Shown here piece by piece: positions 8,862 through 16,588 of a stretch of 64,000 bases of DNA. Position 1 is the stretch's first letter; the number at the start of each line of letters is the position of its first letter. The translations under genes were made by a program, and so were the position numbers. The notes under the pieces are model-generated. The model was not told the origin of the DNA. It saw only the letters and a list, made by a program, of their open reading frames with translations, and ran no database searches. This stretch comes from Paenibacillus dendritiformis (lineage in GTDB: Bacteria; Bacillota; Bacilli; Paenibacillales; Paenibacillaceae). The DNA lies in NCBI RefSeq assembly GCF_945605565.1, contig NZ_OX216966.1:3774001-3838000 (forward strand), in the 5' to 3' direction.

Positions 8862-11495
8862 TTACAACCATTCTCCGAATTTACGAATATACCAGGTTTT
8901 GACCGTCTGGGTCAGCACGCAATAACAGAGCAATGTCGCAACTAGCCAAGGGAAGAACGACAGCGGCAGCGGCACAAGACCGATGGCGGCGCCCATTCCG
9001 GTAAAAGGAAGCGCGATCCCGCACGCCATGACCAGCCCCGTCAGGACCAGCACGGGAGTGCTGGCTGTGCTTTGGACAAAGGGTATTTTCTCGGTTCGGA
9101 TCATGTGCACGATCAGCGTCTGCGACAGCAAGCCCTCGATGAACCAGCCGGAATGGAACAGTGCTTGCTGGTCGACGGAATTGGCCGAGAAGACGTACCA
9201 CATCAAGGCATACGTCGTAATATCGAAAATCGAGCTGATCGGGCCGATGAACACCATAAATCGGCTGATCGACTTGGCATTCCATTTTTGCGGCTTCCGC
9301 AAATACTCCTTATCCATCGTGTCCCACGGAATCGAGAGCTGTGAAATATCATAAAACAGATTTTGCAGCAGCAAATGAATCGGCAGCATCGGCAGGAAGG
9401 GAAGAAAGGCGCTGGCGGCCAGAACGCTGAACATATTGCCGAAATTGGAGCTTGCGGTCATTTTAATATACTTGATCATATTGCCGAACGTCTTCCGTCC
9501 TTCGATGACGCCTTGCTCCAGCACCATTAAGCTTTTTTCCAGCAAGATCATGTCCGCTGATTCCTTGGCGATATCGACCGCGGTATCGACAGAAATGCCT
9601 ACATCCGCTTCCTTCAATGACACGGCGTCATTGATTCCATCGCCCATGAAGCCCACCGTATGGCCTCTGCTTTTGAGGACACGAACGATTCTCGCTTTTT
9701 GCAGCGGATTGATCTTGGCGAACACGGTGGTCAGCTCCGCGATCTCGGCCAGCTGCTCATCCGTCAGCGCATCCACGGCCTCGCCAAGCAGAACCGCCTC
9801 GGTCCGGATCCCGACATCTCTGCATACTTTGCAAGCGACTGCCGCATTGTCCCCCGTGATAACTTTCACATTGACTCCGTTGTCTGCCAGCGCCCGGATA
9901 GCCTCCTGAGCGGAAGGCTTCGGCGGATCAAGGAAGGTGAGGCAGCCAACCAGCACGAGGTTCTGCTCATCTGGGATTCCGTAAGGCTCATCGCGGGAAG
10001 GGGTTCGCTTCATCGCTACGGCCAGCACGCGCAATCCGTCCTCATTCATCTCTCGGGCGAGCCGCTGCGCTTTGTCCGCCTGATCGGCTGTGAGCGGGAT
10101 GATCTGGCCATGCTCATAGACATGCGTGCAGATGTCGAGCACTTCTTCCACCGCTCCCTTGCATACGAGCAGATGCTCTTCCTGGGAAGCGCGAAGGACG
10201 ACAGACATCCGGCGCCGGTTGAAGTCGAATGGAATCTCATCAAGCTTCGTATAGCGGTTGATCATATGGGAATATTCGGTATGCTTCAATATGGCGGCAT
10301 CGAGCAGATTGCTCAGGCCGGTCTGATGATAGCTGTTCAAGCAGGCATATTCCAGCACGCTCTTGTCCGGATTGCCATTGATGTCAAGATGCTGTTCCAG
10401 CACGATTTGGTCTTCCGTTAACGTTCCCGTTTTGTCTGTGCACAGAATATCCATCGCCCCAAGATTCTGGATCGCGTGGAGGCGCTTCACGACGACTTTG
10501 TTGCGGGCCATCGTTGCCGCTCCTTTGGCCAGATTCCCGGCCACGACGACGGGCAGCATTTCGGGCGTCAATCCGACCGCCACCGACAGGCCGAACAAGA
10601 GAGCGTCCCACCAGTCGCCTTTCGTGAATCCGTTAATGAAAAAGATGACCGGAACCATAATCAGCATAAAGCGGATAAGGAGATAGGTGATGCTCTTCAC
10701 GCCGAGATCGAAGCTGGTGAGGGGAGCTTTGCCCGTCAGATGGCTGGCCATCGAACCGAAATACGTATCGGATCCGGTCGCAATGACGACGGCCGTAGCC
10801 GTGCCGCTGATAATATTGGTTCCCATGTAGCCAATATTCGTCAACTCAAGCGCGTTCGCGGCCTTGCTTCGGTTCGCGCTTGCCAGCCGGGATATGCCCT
10901 GCGGCAGCGCATCGAATTTTTCCACTGGAAGCGCCTCGCCTGTCAGGGCGGATTCGCCGGCATAGACATCTTTGGCGGCGATCAGCCTGACGTCGGCCGG
11001 AACCATGTCCCCGGCGGACAAGTAGATAATATCACCAGGCACCAGCAGTTCGTTGTCGATCTCCTGGCGGCGTCCCTGCCGGCATACCGAGGTAGTCGTT
11101 CGGACCAGGGCCGACAGCTTCTCCGCCGTGCGCGACGAGCGGAATTCCTGGGTGAACGTAATGATGACACTGACGGTTACCATCGTCGAAATAATGAGAA
11201 CGGCTTGGATATCCTGCTCGGCGATATAGGAAAAGGCTGCCAGAAAAAGCAGTATCAAAATAAATGGATTGCCAAAGCTAGACAACAGTTGAATATACCA
11301 TGCAGGCGGCTTCTCGCGGGCCACTTGATTTTTGCCGTACTGCCCGATTCGCGCGCTAGCTTCGGCGTCGGTCAGACCTTGGGGGCGGGTATGCCATTCC
11401 TCCATTACATCTTCTTCCAGCGAGATGGATGCCTGAATGAGGCGTTGTGCGGTTTTTTGCGCCAGTTCATCTTTGTTTTTCGCTTTCCGTGCCAT
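8862..11495 (-). CDS. mgtA: Magnesium-translocating P-type ATPase
   Basis: An 877-residue P3B-type ATPase that imports Mg2+ across the cytoplasmic membrane. It has the N-terminal cation-ATPase segment, the actuator TGE motif (SALTGEALPVEK), the phosphorylation site DKTGTLT, the nucleotide-domain motifs CKGAVEEV and GDNAAVA, the hinge GDGINDAVSL, and C-terminal transmembrane helices. The length is normal for MgtA/MgtB. The start ATG follows GAGGAGG by 8 bp. A roughly 570-nt leader precedes it, holding an M-box magnesium riboswitch, a 51-codon ORF and a second intrinsic terminator, so transcription should be low when Mg2+ is ample. No mgtC is adjacent. Confidence 0.96.
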   Translation of the reverse strand: MARKAKNKDELAQKTAQRLIQASISLEEDVMEEWHTRPQGLTDAEASARIGQYGKNQVAREKPPAWYIQLLSSFGNPFILILLFLAAFSYIAEQDIQAVLIISTMVTVSVIITFTQEFRSSRTAEKLSALVRTTTSVCRQGRRQEIDNELLVPGDIIYLSAGDMVPADVRLIAAKDVYAGESALTGEALPVEKFDALPQGISRLASANRSKAANALELTNIGYMGTNIISGTATAVVIATGSDTYFGSMASHLTGKAPLTSFDLGVKSITYLLIRFMLIMVPVIFFINGFTKGDWWDALLFGLSVAVGLTPEMLPVVVAGNLAKGAATMARNKVVVKRLHAIQNLGAMDILCTDKTGTLTEDQIVLEQHLDINGNPDKSVLEYACLNSYHQTGLSNLLDAAILKHTEYSHMINRYTKLDEIPFDFNRRRMSVVLRASQEEHLLVCKGAVEEVLDICTHVYEHGQIIPLTADQADKAQRLAREMNEDGLRVLAVAMKRTPSRDEPYGIPDEQNLVLVGCLTFLDPPKPSAQEAIRALADNGVNVKVITGDNAAVACKVCRDVGIRTEAVLLGEAVDALTDEQLAEIAELTTVFAKINPLQKARIVRVLKSRGHTVGFMGDGINDAVSLKEADVGISVDTAVDIAKESADMILLEKSLMVLEQGVIEGRKTFGNMIKYIKMTASSNFGNMFSVLAASAFLPFLPMLPIHLLLQNLFYDISQLSIPWDTMDKEYLRKPQKWNAKSISRFMVFIGPISSIFDITTYALMWYVFSANSVDQQALFHSGWFIEGLLSQTLIVHMIRTEKIPFVQSTASTPVLVLTGLVMACGIALPFTGMGAAIGLVPLPLSFFPWLVATLLCYCVLTQTVKTWYIRKFGEWL

Positions 11496-11563
11496 TGTAA
11501 ATTCCTCCTCTCGCAGGTCATCTCAGAATCCCTACGGTATCGATTCGTTCGAACATGTAACAT

Positions 11564-11595
11564 AAAAAAGCTCCCCCTGTATTCCAGAGGGAGCC
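11564..11595 (-). terminator. Second intrinsic terminator in the mgtA leader
   Basis: On the minus strand GGCTCCCTCTG (11595-11585) pairs with CAGGGGGAGC (11579-11570) and is followed by six T (11569-11564). It lies 27 nt after the stop of the 51-codon leader ORF and 68 nt before the mgtA start codon. Transcripts that escape the M-box terminator must still pass this one to reach mgtA, so it is probably a second attenuation point. Confidence 0.85.
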
Positions 11596-11622
11596 TGAAC
11601 CGTATACCGATGCCCGTTCAAG

Positions 11623-11778
11623 TCACATACGCATGCTTAAATAAACCCGCCGCCATCGATTTTTTTCGGGGGAATAAAATAAGTCCGGTATCGCTTGAAG
11701 AGCAACAAGCAGACGGCTCTTCCTCAGTACAGGATGTTGTCGCCTATGCGGCTGTTGACTGCTAGGTCCGCTGTCCAT
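11623..11778 (-). CDS. Putative 51-residue leader peptide of mgtA
   Basis: Between the M-box terminator and the second terminator an ATG (11778) lies 8 nt after AGGGGGA, an excellent Shine-Dalgarno, and opens a 51-codon frame ending in TGA at 11623. The peptide starts MDSGPSSQQPHRRQHPVLRK and ends with KNRWRRVYLSMRM; it is rich in Arg and Pro with no signal peptide. An internal hairpin (AAGAGC near 11716, GCTCTT near 11698) lies within the coding sequence. The ORF stops 27 nt before the leader terminator, an arrangement like translation-coupled attenuators. In Salmonella mgtA also has a leader peptide gene (mgtL), but I see no sequence similarity beyond proline content. It is not recognised as any known family. 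Confidence 0.55.
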   Translation of the reverse strand: MDSGPSSQQPHRRQHPVLRKSRLLVALQAIPDLFYSPEKNRWRRVYLSMRM

Positions 11779-11809
11779 GGACGCATTCCCCCTTTTCACA
11801 ACAGAAATG

Positions 11810-12035
11810 AAAAAACCCTCTAGACAGATCTAGAGGGTTGGATACACGCAGAAATAGAGGCTACAGCGTCATTTGCTCCCCCTAGTCTAGTTTTAGCACT
11901 ATACAACGTAAAGAGCGTCCGCTCTTAGCCACGTTAAGAAAAGCCTTAATCCGGCAGTTCCTGTTCTACCCATTGGTATCTTTCGATATTTCCGGGCAGT
12001 GGCCTATGTTTGTATAGGAGCCTCACCTAACGAGG
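11810..12035 (-). promoter_or_regulatory. M-box (ykoK leader) magnesium riboswitch with terminator
   Basis: The minus strand contains the M-box signature GTTAGGTGAGGCTCC, then TATACAAACATAGGCCACTG (12031 to about 11997), then the GGAAATATCGAAAGATACC and GGGTAGAACAGG segments. The expression platform ends in a terminator at 11839-11810: CCCTCTAGA pairs with TCTAGAGGG and is followed by a six-T run. The M-box folds around Mg2+ and favours termination when Mg2+ is high, which fits the magnesium pump gene downstream. Confidence 0.93.
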
Positions 12036-12058
12036 ATTTTATGAAAAATTACTTTGTT

Positions 12059-12088
12059 ATCATAAGACTTGTTTCATCCGTTTGTCAA
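12059..12088 (-). promoter_or_regulatory. Promoter of the mgtA leader transcript
   Basis: On the minus strand TTGACA (12088-12083) and TATGAT (12064-12059) are 18 bp apart, and the M-box begins about 25 nt downstream. Confidence 0.7.
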
Positions 12089-12115
12089 TGATAAGGAGTG
12101 AAATGGAAATAATTA

Positions 12116-12352
12116 TTATCTTCTCGCTCTTCTCCGTTTTCTTGCGCTGGAGCAAAATACATCCTTCTCTTTTACGGGAAACACATGCTTGAATACCGGC
12201 AGGCAGAAATGTTGATTAATGACTTCGATCGGGTGAACCACATCGACTTGCTGCGGATGGTACGTTTTGTTGAAGATATATTGCGGCGGATCGAAAACCG
12301 CTTTGCTCGGGCAAAACTCTTCGCCAGCGATTTTTTTGCATCCATGAGACAT
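12116..12352 (-). CDS. cotD: CotD family spore coat protein
   Basis: A 78-residue protein resembling the inner spore-coat protein CotD. The core FDPPQYIFNKTYHPQQ, then VDVVHPIEVINQHFCLPVFK, matches the conserved D-P-P-Q-Y ... H-P-I-E-V-I-N-R-H segment of that family. The C-terminus is a basic run (ARKRRRARR), and three cysteines are present. The start at 12352 follows GAGGAGCTG by 7 nt. It should be expressed in the mother cell, but I did not find a clear SigK promoter. It stands alone on the minus strand, 28 nt upstream of the mgtA promoter. Confidence 0.8.
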   Translation of the reverse strand: MSHGCKKIAGEEFCPSKAVFDPPQYIFNKTYHPQQVDVVHPIEVINQHFCLPVFKHVFPVKEKDVFCSSARKRRRARR

Positions 12353-12496
12353 GAGTCTCAGCTCCTCTCTCTCATTAGTGTCGAACCTAGTGGCATTATA
12401 TGCAAGGCGTTTTGGCCTTGATTGGACATTCTTCCCGCAGACAGCCACCTAGAATTTGATAGAAGCGGATCGGGAGGGATAGTCGCAAGCTAGGGG

Positions 12497-12525
12497 TTGA
12501 AAATTGAGAAAAGATAGTTGATACT
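12497..12525 (+). promoter_or_regulatory. Promoter for the barnase/barstar pair
   Basis: TTGAAA (12497-12502) and GATACT (12520-12525) are 17 bp apart, about 70 bp before the RNase start. Nothing else is visible between 12353 and 12591. Confidence 0.5.
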
Positions 12526-12591
12526 ACAGCGAGAGGGCAGGAAGAACATCATGAAGCTTTCTGCTCTACGAAGAGCGAAGCGGGGTAGACA

Positions 12592-13026
12592 TTGTTGAAA
12601 GTCATCAAATCAGTGCTGGTCTTTCTATTGAGCTTGCTGCTGCTTGCGGGCTGCGGTCTGGACAGCAAGCCGTCCGCAATTCCGGATTCGGGCAGTAAGG
12701 AGCTGACCGGCTTCGAAGAGGTTGCGAACTATATCAAGTCGCACCAGCAATTGCCGGACAACTTCATTACGAAGGAAGAAGCCAGGAGGTTGGGCTGGGA
12801 TGCCCGCCAAGGCAATCTGCATGAGGCAGCTCCAGGCAAAAGCATCGGGGGCGACATATTCCGCAACCGGGAAGGGAAGCTGCCCAAGAAAAAGGGCAGA
12901 GTCTGGTATGAAGCGGATATCAACTATACGAAGGGCCATCGGGGGAAGGATAGAATTGTATTTTCGAACGACGGGCTGATCTATAAGACCGAAGATCACT
13001 ATGAGACGTTCGAACCGATAGAATGA
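12592..13026 (+). CDS. Barnase-family ribonuclease with a lipoprotein signal
   Basis: A guanyl-preferring RNase of the barnase family. The catalytic residues of barnase are all conserved: Glu (YEADINY, residue 107), Arg (KDRIVFS, 121) and His (TEDHYETF, 136); the APGKSIGGDIFRNREGKLP block is nearly identical to barnase. Unlike barnase, which is secreted freely, the signal peptide ends in a lipobox, LLLLAGC with Cys 21, followed by GLDS. The mature enzyme should therefore be a membrane-anchored lipoprotein unless it is shed later. The start is TTG at 12592 or 12595, with only a weak GCGGGG upstream. The barstar inhibitor gene follows after 16 bp. Confidence 0.9.
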   Translation: MLKVIKSVLVFLLSLLLLAGCGLDSKPSAIPDSGSKELTGFEEVANYIKSHQQLPDNFITKEEARRLGWDARQGNLHEAAPGKSIGGDIFRNREGKLPKKKGRVWYEADINYTKGHRGKDRIVFSNDGLIYKTEDHYETFEPIE

Positions 13027-13042
13027 GAAAGGGGGACGTTCC

Positions 13043-13318
13043 GTGCGTAATGTAGTCCTAGAGGGAAGCTCCATCGCGAGCAAGGAGCAGCTGCATGCGT
13101 TCTTGCAGGAAGCGCTCGAATTGCCGGAGCATTACGGCCGCAACCTGGACGCGCTATGGGATTGTCTTGCCGGATATGTCGAGCTGCCGCTGACGGTTAC
13201 CTGGCTCGATTATGAGGCAAGCGAGCAAAGATTGGGAGAGTACGGCCGCAAGCTGTTGGAGCTGTTCGAAGAGGCGGCGGAGGAGATTGAAGGATTTTCG
13301 TTCGTCGTCCAGACTTGA
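13043..13318 (+). CDS. Barstar family ribonuclease inhibitor
   Basis: A 91-residue cytosolic inhibitor that protects the cell from its own RNase before export. The hallmark LPEHYGRNLDALWDCLAGYV is almost that of barstar; this stretch carries the Tyr and Asp residues that fill the barnase active site. The start is GTG with AAAGGGGG about 8 bp upstream. It is co-transcribed with the RNase gene (16-bp gap), and a strong terminator follows. Confidence 0.93.
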   Translation: MRNVVLEGSSIASKEQLHAFLQEALELPEHYGRNLDALWDCLAGYVELPLTVTWLDYEASEQRLGEYGRKLLELFEEAAEEIEGFSFVVQT

Positions 13319-13353
13319 ATAGACGGACGGAAGGGTTCTTTCAAAACAAAAAG

Positions 13354-13415
13354 AAACCGTTTCTGAGTCAAATGGAGGCATCGCCGCAACCATTTGTGAG
13401 GAGACGGTTTTTTTG
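13354..13415 (+). terminator. Terminator after barstar
   Basis: A long imperfect stem: AAACCGTTTCT at 13354 pairs with GAGACGGTTT ending near 13410, with an inner CAAATGG/CCATTTG pair, followed by a T-run. Confidence 0.8.
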
Positions 13416-13600
13416 TGCATTCCCGGGAGCGGAAACGGACATTTCATTCGAAGTTCCGCAACGAGAGGACGTTCTCCGGCCGAATCAGAATATAAGCGAA
13501 AACACGAGCTACAGCGAGCCAGGTAAAGAAAGCTCTGCTTGTAAACGCTGCCGTTTCTCCTACTCTTGCAAAAACGGAATTTTTCTGCCTTTCCGCTTCC

Positions 13601-13629
13601 TTTACAAAGCGTGGAGGCAAGCGTAATAT
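13601..13629 (+). promoter_or_regulatory. Promoter of the kdp leader
   Basis: TTTACA (13601-13606) and TAATAT (13624-13629) are 17 bp apart, 30 nt before the first c-di-AMP riboswitch. Positions 13416-13600 hold no gene I can support. Confidence 0.65.
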
Positions 13630-13659
13630 ACGATTCATGAATTTCAAATATTTGCATTT

Positions 13660-13934
13660 CACAATCGCTGAGTTTCCGCAAGGAAAGCGGGGGAACCAAC
13701 GGTGCGGCCTGATCGGTGTGAGAGTCGATCAGCGGCACATGGGGTGAATCCTGAGCGCGGCGCCTAGGGCCGCATCACTCAGGTAGGGCGACTCTCACCG
13801 CCCGAATCCGACAGCTAACCTCGTAAGCGTTGTTGAGTGCGGCATTCCGCGATCCGCGGCTGCTGCGCTCATGAGGGAGAGGATGATGAACTTGTGACCA
13901 TTGCGGCCGCAGGGGGTTCCTCTGCGGTCTTTTG
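13660..13934 (+). promoter_or_regulatory. Cyclic di-AMP riboswitch (ydaO/yuaA), first copy, with its terminator
   Basis: The ydaO-yuaA consensus is present in order: GCGGGGGAACCAA (13687-13699), ATGGGGTGAATCC (about 13739-13752), AGGTAGGGCGACTCTC (about 13782-13797), GCCCGAATCCGACAGCTAAC and CTCGTAAGCG (13800-13829). An intrinsic terminator follows at 13905-13934 (GGCCGCAGG / TCTGCGGTC, then TTTT). Binding of c-di-AMP normally promotes termination, so potassium-pump expression should fall when c-di-AMP is high. Confidence 0.93.
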
Positions 13935-13954
13935 TATGCCAACTGCACATGATT

Positions 13955-14214
13955 GTCTGTATCGCTGAATCCCTGTATGACAGGGAGCGGGGGAACCAAC
14001 CGGATGTCTGCGGACATTCATGGGGTGAATCCCGGGGCATGCGAAGGCGCGGATGATGCGCCATGTCCCGAGGTAGGGCGACTCTCTCGCCCGAATCCGA
14101 CAGCTAACCTCGTAAGCGTACCGAGAGAGGCAACGAACGTCGTGAAAGACACGGTTAAATTTGCTGTGCCTGGAAGCCGCGAGAAGAGTTCCTCTTGTTG
14201 CCGGCTTCTTTTTT
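13955..14214 (+). promoter_or_regulatory. Cyclic di-AMP riboswitch, second copy, with its terminator
   Basis: A second complete ydaO-type aptamer repeats the conserved blocks: GCGGGGGAACCAA (13987-13999), ATGGGGTGAATCCC, AGGTAGGGCGACTCTC and CCGAATCCGACAGCTAACCT plus CGTAAGCG ending at about 14119. The variable stems differ from the first copy, so it is an old duplication or an independent gain. It has its own terminator at 14173-14214 (GAAGCCG ... CGGCTTC then TTTTTT). kdp transcripts must escape both terminators. Confidence 0.93.
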
Positions 14215-14252
14215 GTTGCTGTCTCCGGACGAAGAATCGGAGGAGAGAAGAA

Positions 14253-14669
14253 ATGGATCAACAGGAAGTCGTACTGGTGTCTGCGCCGAATGCCGCAGGC
14301 GAAGCGTTCGTCAAGCTGCTGCTGGAGAAGGACATTCCCTTCGCCGCCCTGGCGAACAACCGTAGTGAGCTTAAGCGGATGCGGGCTCTGGGCGCTCGCC
14401 ATCTGATTCTGCTCCATACGTCCGATGAGAAAACATGGGTCATCCCGCAGTTGGCCGTCGGCAAAATCTTTTTGTTCGAACGAAGCTTGAATCTGTGCTG
14501 CCGTTACCTGCAAATCTGCCGGAGCTGGACGTCGAAGCCGATTTATGTCATTACGGAAAATCAAAATCCGCGGCTCGTCTACCGCGGGTTGGGCGCCAAC
14601 TATGTCATTTATACCGCGAGCCGGAATTATTCGTTTTTGGTAACGGATGATTTCGCCGCTCATTCCTAA
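14253..14669 (+). CDS. Small Rossmann-like protein at the head of the kdp operon
   Basis: A 138-residue soluble protein of unknown function. The N-terminus (EVVLVSAPNAAGEAFVKLLL) reads as a beta-alpha-beta nucleotide-binding start, and later segments (KIFLFERSLNLCCRY, KPIYVITENQNPRLVYRGLG, ANYVIYTASRNY) alternate beta and alpha as in TrkA/KtrA-type RCK domains. The glycine motif is not canonical, so this is only a fold suggestion. GGAGGAGA lies 6 nt before the ATG. It is the first gene after the two riboswitches and 12 nt before the next small ORF, so it should be co-expressed with the potassium pump, possibly as a regulatory subunit. Confidence 0.7.
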   Translation: MDQQEVVLVSAPNAAGEAFVKLLLEKDIPFAALANNRSELKRMRALGARHLILLHTSDEKTWVIPQLAVGKIFLFERSLNLCCRYLQICRSWTSKPIYVITENQNPRLVYRGLGANYVIYTASRNYSFLVTDDFAAHS

Positions 14670-14681
14670 GGAGGTATCCGC

Positions 14682-14789
14682 ATGTCTGATCTCGTTATGG
14701 CCGTGCTGATTGCTGCGGCATTCGCCCTGTTCTATGGCTTCTTGGCCTGGTGCGGGCGGGTCGTGGATGAAGGAGGAGAGCGCGGATGA
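14682..14789 (+). CDS. 35-residue membrane protein before kdpF
   Basis: ATG 14682 follows AAGGAGG by 8 nt. The peptide has one hydrophobic helix (VMAVLIAAAFALFYGFLAW) and a short hydrophilic tail with two Arg and acidic residues. Its TGA overlaps the ATG of kdpF (ATGA at 14786-14789), which indicates translational coupling. It may be an extra small subunit of the Kdp complex; I do not recognise a named family. Confidence 0.75.
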   Translation: MSDLVMAVLIAAAFALFYGFLAWCGRVVDEGGERG

Positions 14790-14863
14790 TTGTCATCGGG
14801 ATTGTTACTGTCTTTCTCTTCTTATATTTAGGCTATGCTCTGGTTCATCCGGAGAAATTCTGA
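14786..14863 (+). CDS. kdpF: K+-transporting ATPase subunit KdpF
   Basis: A 25-residue single-pass peptide ending in YLGYALVHPEKF, the KdpF signature (Y-x-x-Y-A-L-x-x-P-E-x-F). It stabilises the KdpABC complex in the membrane. Its start overlaps the preceding small gene, and kdpA begins 33 nt later. Confidence 0.9.
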   Translation: MIVIGIVTVFLFLYLGYALVHPEKF

Positions 14864-14896
14864 AGCAATAGAAGGAAATTAAGGGAGGCAAGCTCT

Positions 14897-16576
14897 ATGG
14901 ACTGGCTGCAAATCGCCGTCGTGCTGCTGGCGCTGTTATTGCTGGTGAAGCCGCTCGGCACTTATATATACGCTGTGTTCTCCAATGAGCCCCATCGCAC
15001 GGACCGGCTGTTCGGACCGGTGGAGTACGCAATCTACAGATTGGGCGGGCTTGCCCGCCGTCCGGATATGAGCTGGAAAAAATATATGTTCAGCCTGCTT
15101 GCCACGAATCTGATGCTCGTCGCGGTTAGCTACGTCATCTTACGGGTCCAGCATCTGCTGCCGCTGAATCCGAACGGAACGGATCAGATGGAGCACACGC
15201 TGGCGTTCAATACGGTCATCAGCTTCATGACCAACACGAATCTGCAGCATTACAGCGGCGAGACGGGAATGTCGTATTTCTCGCAAATGGCGGTGATTAC
15301 GATGATGATGTTCACTTCCGCCGCGACGGGCTTGACGGTGGCGATCGCGTTCATGCGCGGCTTGACGGGCCGAGCCATCGGCAACTTTTTCACCGACTTC
15401 GTCAAGGCGCACACGCGTCTTCTCCTGCCGCTCGCCATCGTGATGGCACTTGTCCTGGGGGCGCTCAAGGTGCCGCAGACGCTGGCTCCGGTGACCGAAG
15501 CGGCGATGCTGCAGGGCGGGACGCAGCATATCGCTGCGGGCCCGGTCGCATCGCTTGTATCCATTAAGCATGTCGGGACGAACGGCGGCGGCTTCTTCGG
15601 CGTCAACTCCTCGCATCCGTTCGAGAATCCGTCTCCGCTGACGAACGTGCTCGAAATCCTGATGATGTGGTGCATTCCGGCGGCGCTTACGTATACATTC
15701 GGCCGCTTCGCGTCGAACCGGAAGCAGGGATGGGTTATTTTCAGCGCGATGTCCATTCTGTTCCTGCTGTTCCTGAGCCTGGCCTGCTATGCGGAGAGCG
15801 CGGGCAATCCCGCCTGGAACGCGCTCGGGGTGGATGCGTCTCAGGGCAACATGGAAGGCAAGGAAGTGCGCTTCGGCATCGCCCAGTCCGCCCTGTTCAC
15901 GACGGTGACAACTGCCGCGACGACCGGTTCGGTCAACAACATGCACGACACACTTACTCCGCTGGGCGGATTGGTGCCGCTCGCCCAGATGATGCTGAAC
16001 TGCGTCTTCGGCGGGGACGGTGTCGGGCTGGTGAACATGCTGATGTATGCGATCCTGGCGGTGTTCCTCGCCGGACTGATGGTCGGGCGCACGCCCGAAT
16101 TTCTGGGGCGGAAGATCGAAGCGAAGGAAATGAAGCTGATTGCGATCGCGATCCTGGCGCATCCGCTTATCATATTGGCGCCGACCGCGATTGCGTTCCT
16201 TACCGATCTGGGCCGAGGGGCCATTACAAATCCGGGCTTCCACGGCATTACCCAGGTGCTCTACGAGTATACGTCCTCCGCCGCCAACAACGGTTCGGGC
16301 TTCGAAGGGCTGGGGGACAACACGCCGTTCTGGAATCTGTCGACCGGACTCGTCATGCTGCTGGGACGCTATATCTCGATGATCGCGCTGCTTGCCGTGG
16401 CCGGATCGCTGCTGCGCAAGCAGCCCGTTCCCGAGACGGCCGGCACGTTCCGGACCGATAACAAGCTATTCATCGGCATTTTGGTCGGAACCGTCCTAAT
16501 TATCGGGGCGCTTACGTTCCTCCCGGCTGCGGTGCTTGGTCCTATCGCGGAGCATCTGACGCTCCGGAATCTGTGA
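14897..16576 (+). CDS. kdpA: Potassium-transporting ATPase subunit KdpA
   Basis: The 559-residue channel-like subunit that binds and passes K+ in the Kdp pump. About ten transmembrane helices are visible. The pore loops include NTNLQHYSGETGMSYFSQM, VGTNGGGFFGVNSSHPFENP, TTAATTGSVNNMHDTLTPLG and SSAANNGSGFEGLGDNTPFW, the four degenerate selectivity-filter regions of KdpA. The length is normal. The start has AAGGGAGG about 10 bp upstream. KdpB begins 12 nt after its stop. Confidence 0.98.
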   Translation: MDWLQIAVVLLALLLLVKPLGTYIYAVFSNEPHRTDRLFGPVEYAIYRLGGLARRPDMSWKKYMFSLLATNLMLVAVSYVILRVQHLLPLNPNGTDQMEHTLAFNTVISFMTNTNLQHYSGETGMSYFSQMAVITMMMFTSAATGLTVAIAFMRGLTGRAIGNFFTDFVKAHTRLLLPLAIVMALVLGALKVPQTLAPVTEAAMLQGGTQHIAAGPVASLVSIKHVGTNGGGFFGVNSSHPFENPSPLTNVLEILMMWCIPAALTYTFGRFASNRKQGWVIFSAMSILFLLFLSLACYAESAGNPAWNALGVDASQGNMEGKEVRFGIAQSALFTTVTTAATTGSVNNMHDTLTPLGGLVPLAQMMLNCVFGGDGVGLVNMLMYAILAVFLAGLMVGRTPEFLGRKIEAKEMKLIAIAILAHPLIILAPTAIAFLTDLGRGAITNPGFHGITQVLYEYTSSAANNGSGFEGLGDNTPFWNLSTGLVMLLGRYISMIALLAVAGSLLRKQPVPETAGTFRTDNKLFIGILVGTVLIIGALTFLPAAVLGPIAEHLTLRNL

Positions 16577-16588
16577 GGTGAATCGGTT

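Noticed and set aside
10476..11765. Long plus-strand open frame antisense to mgtA
   Set aside because: mgtA is unmistakable on the other strand; the antisense frame is a by-product of GC-rich codon use and has no start signal.
13315..13662. Open frames on both strands between barstar and the first c-di-AMP riboswitch
   Set aside because: They overlap the barstar terminator and the kdp leader promoter and have no ribosome binding site.
15140..16243. 367-codon minus-strand frame inside kdpA
   Set aside because: Shadow of kdpA with no ribosome binding site and Arg/Gln-rich low-complexity content.
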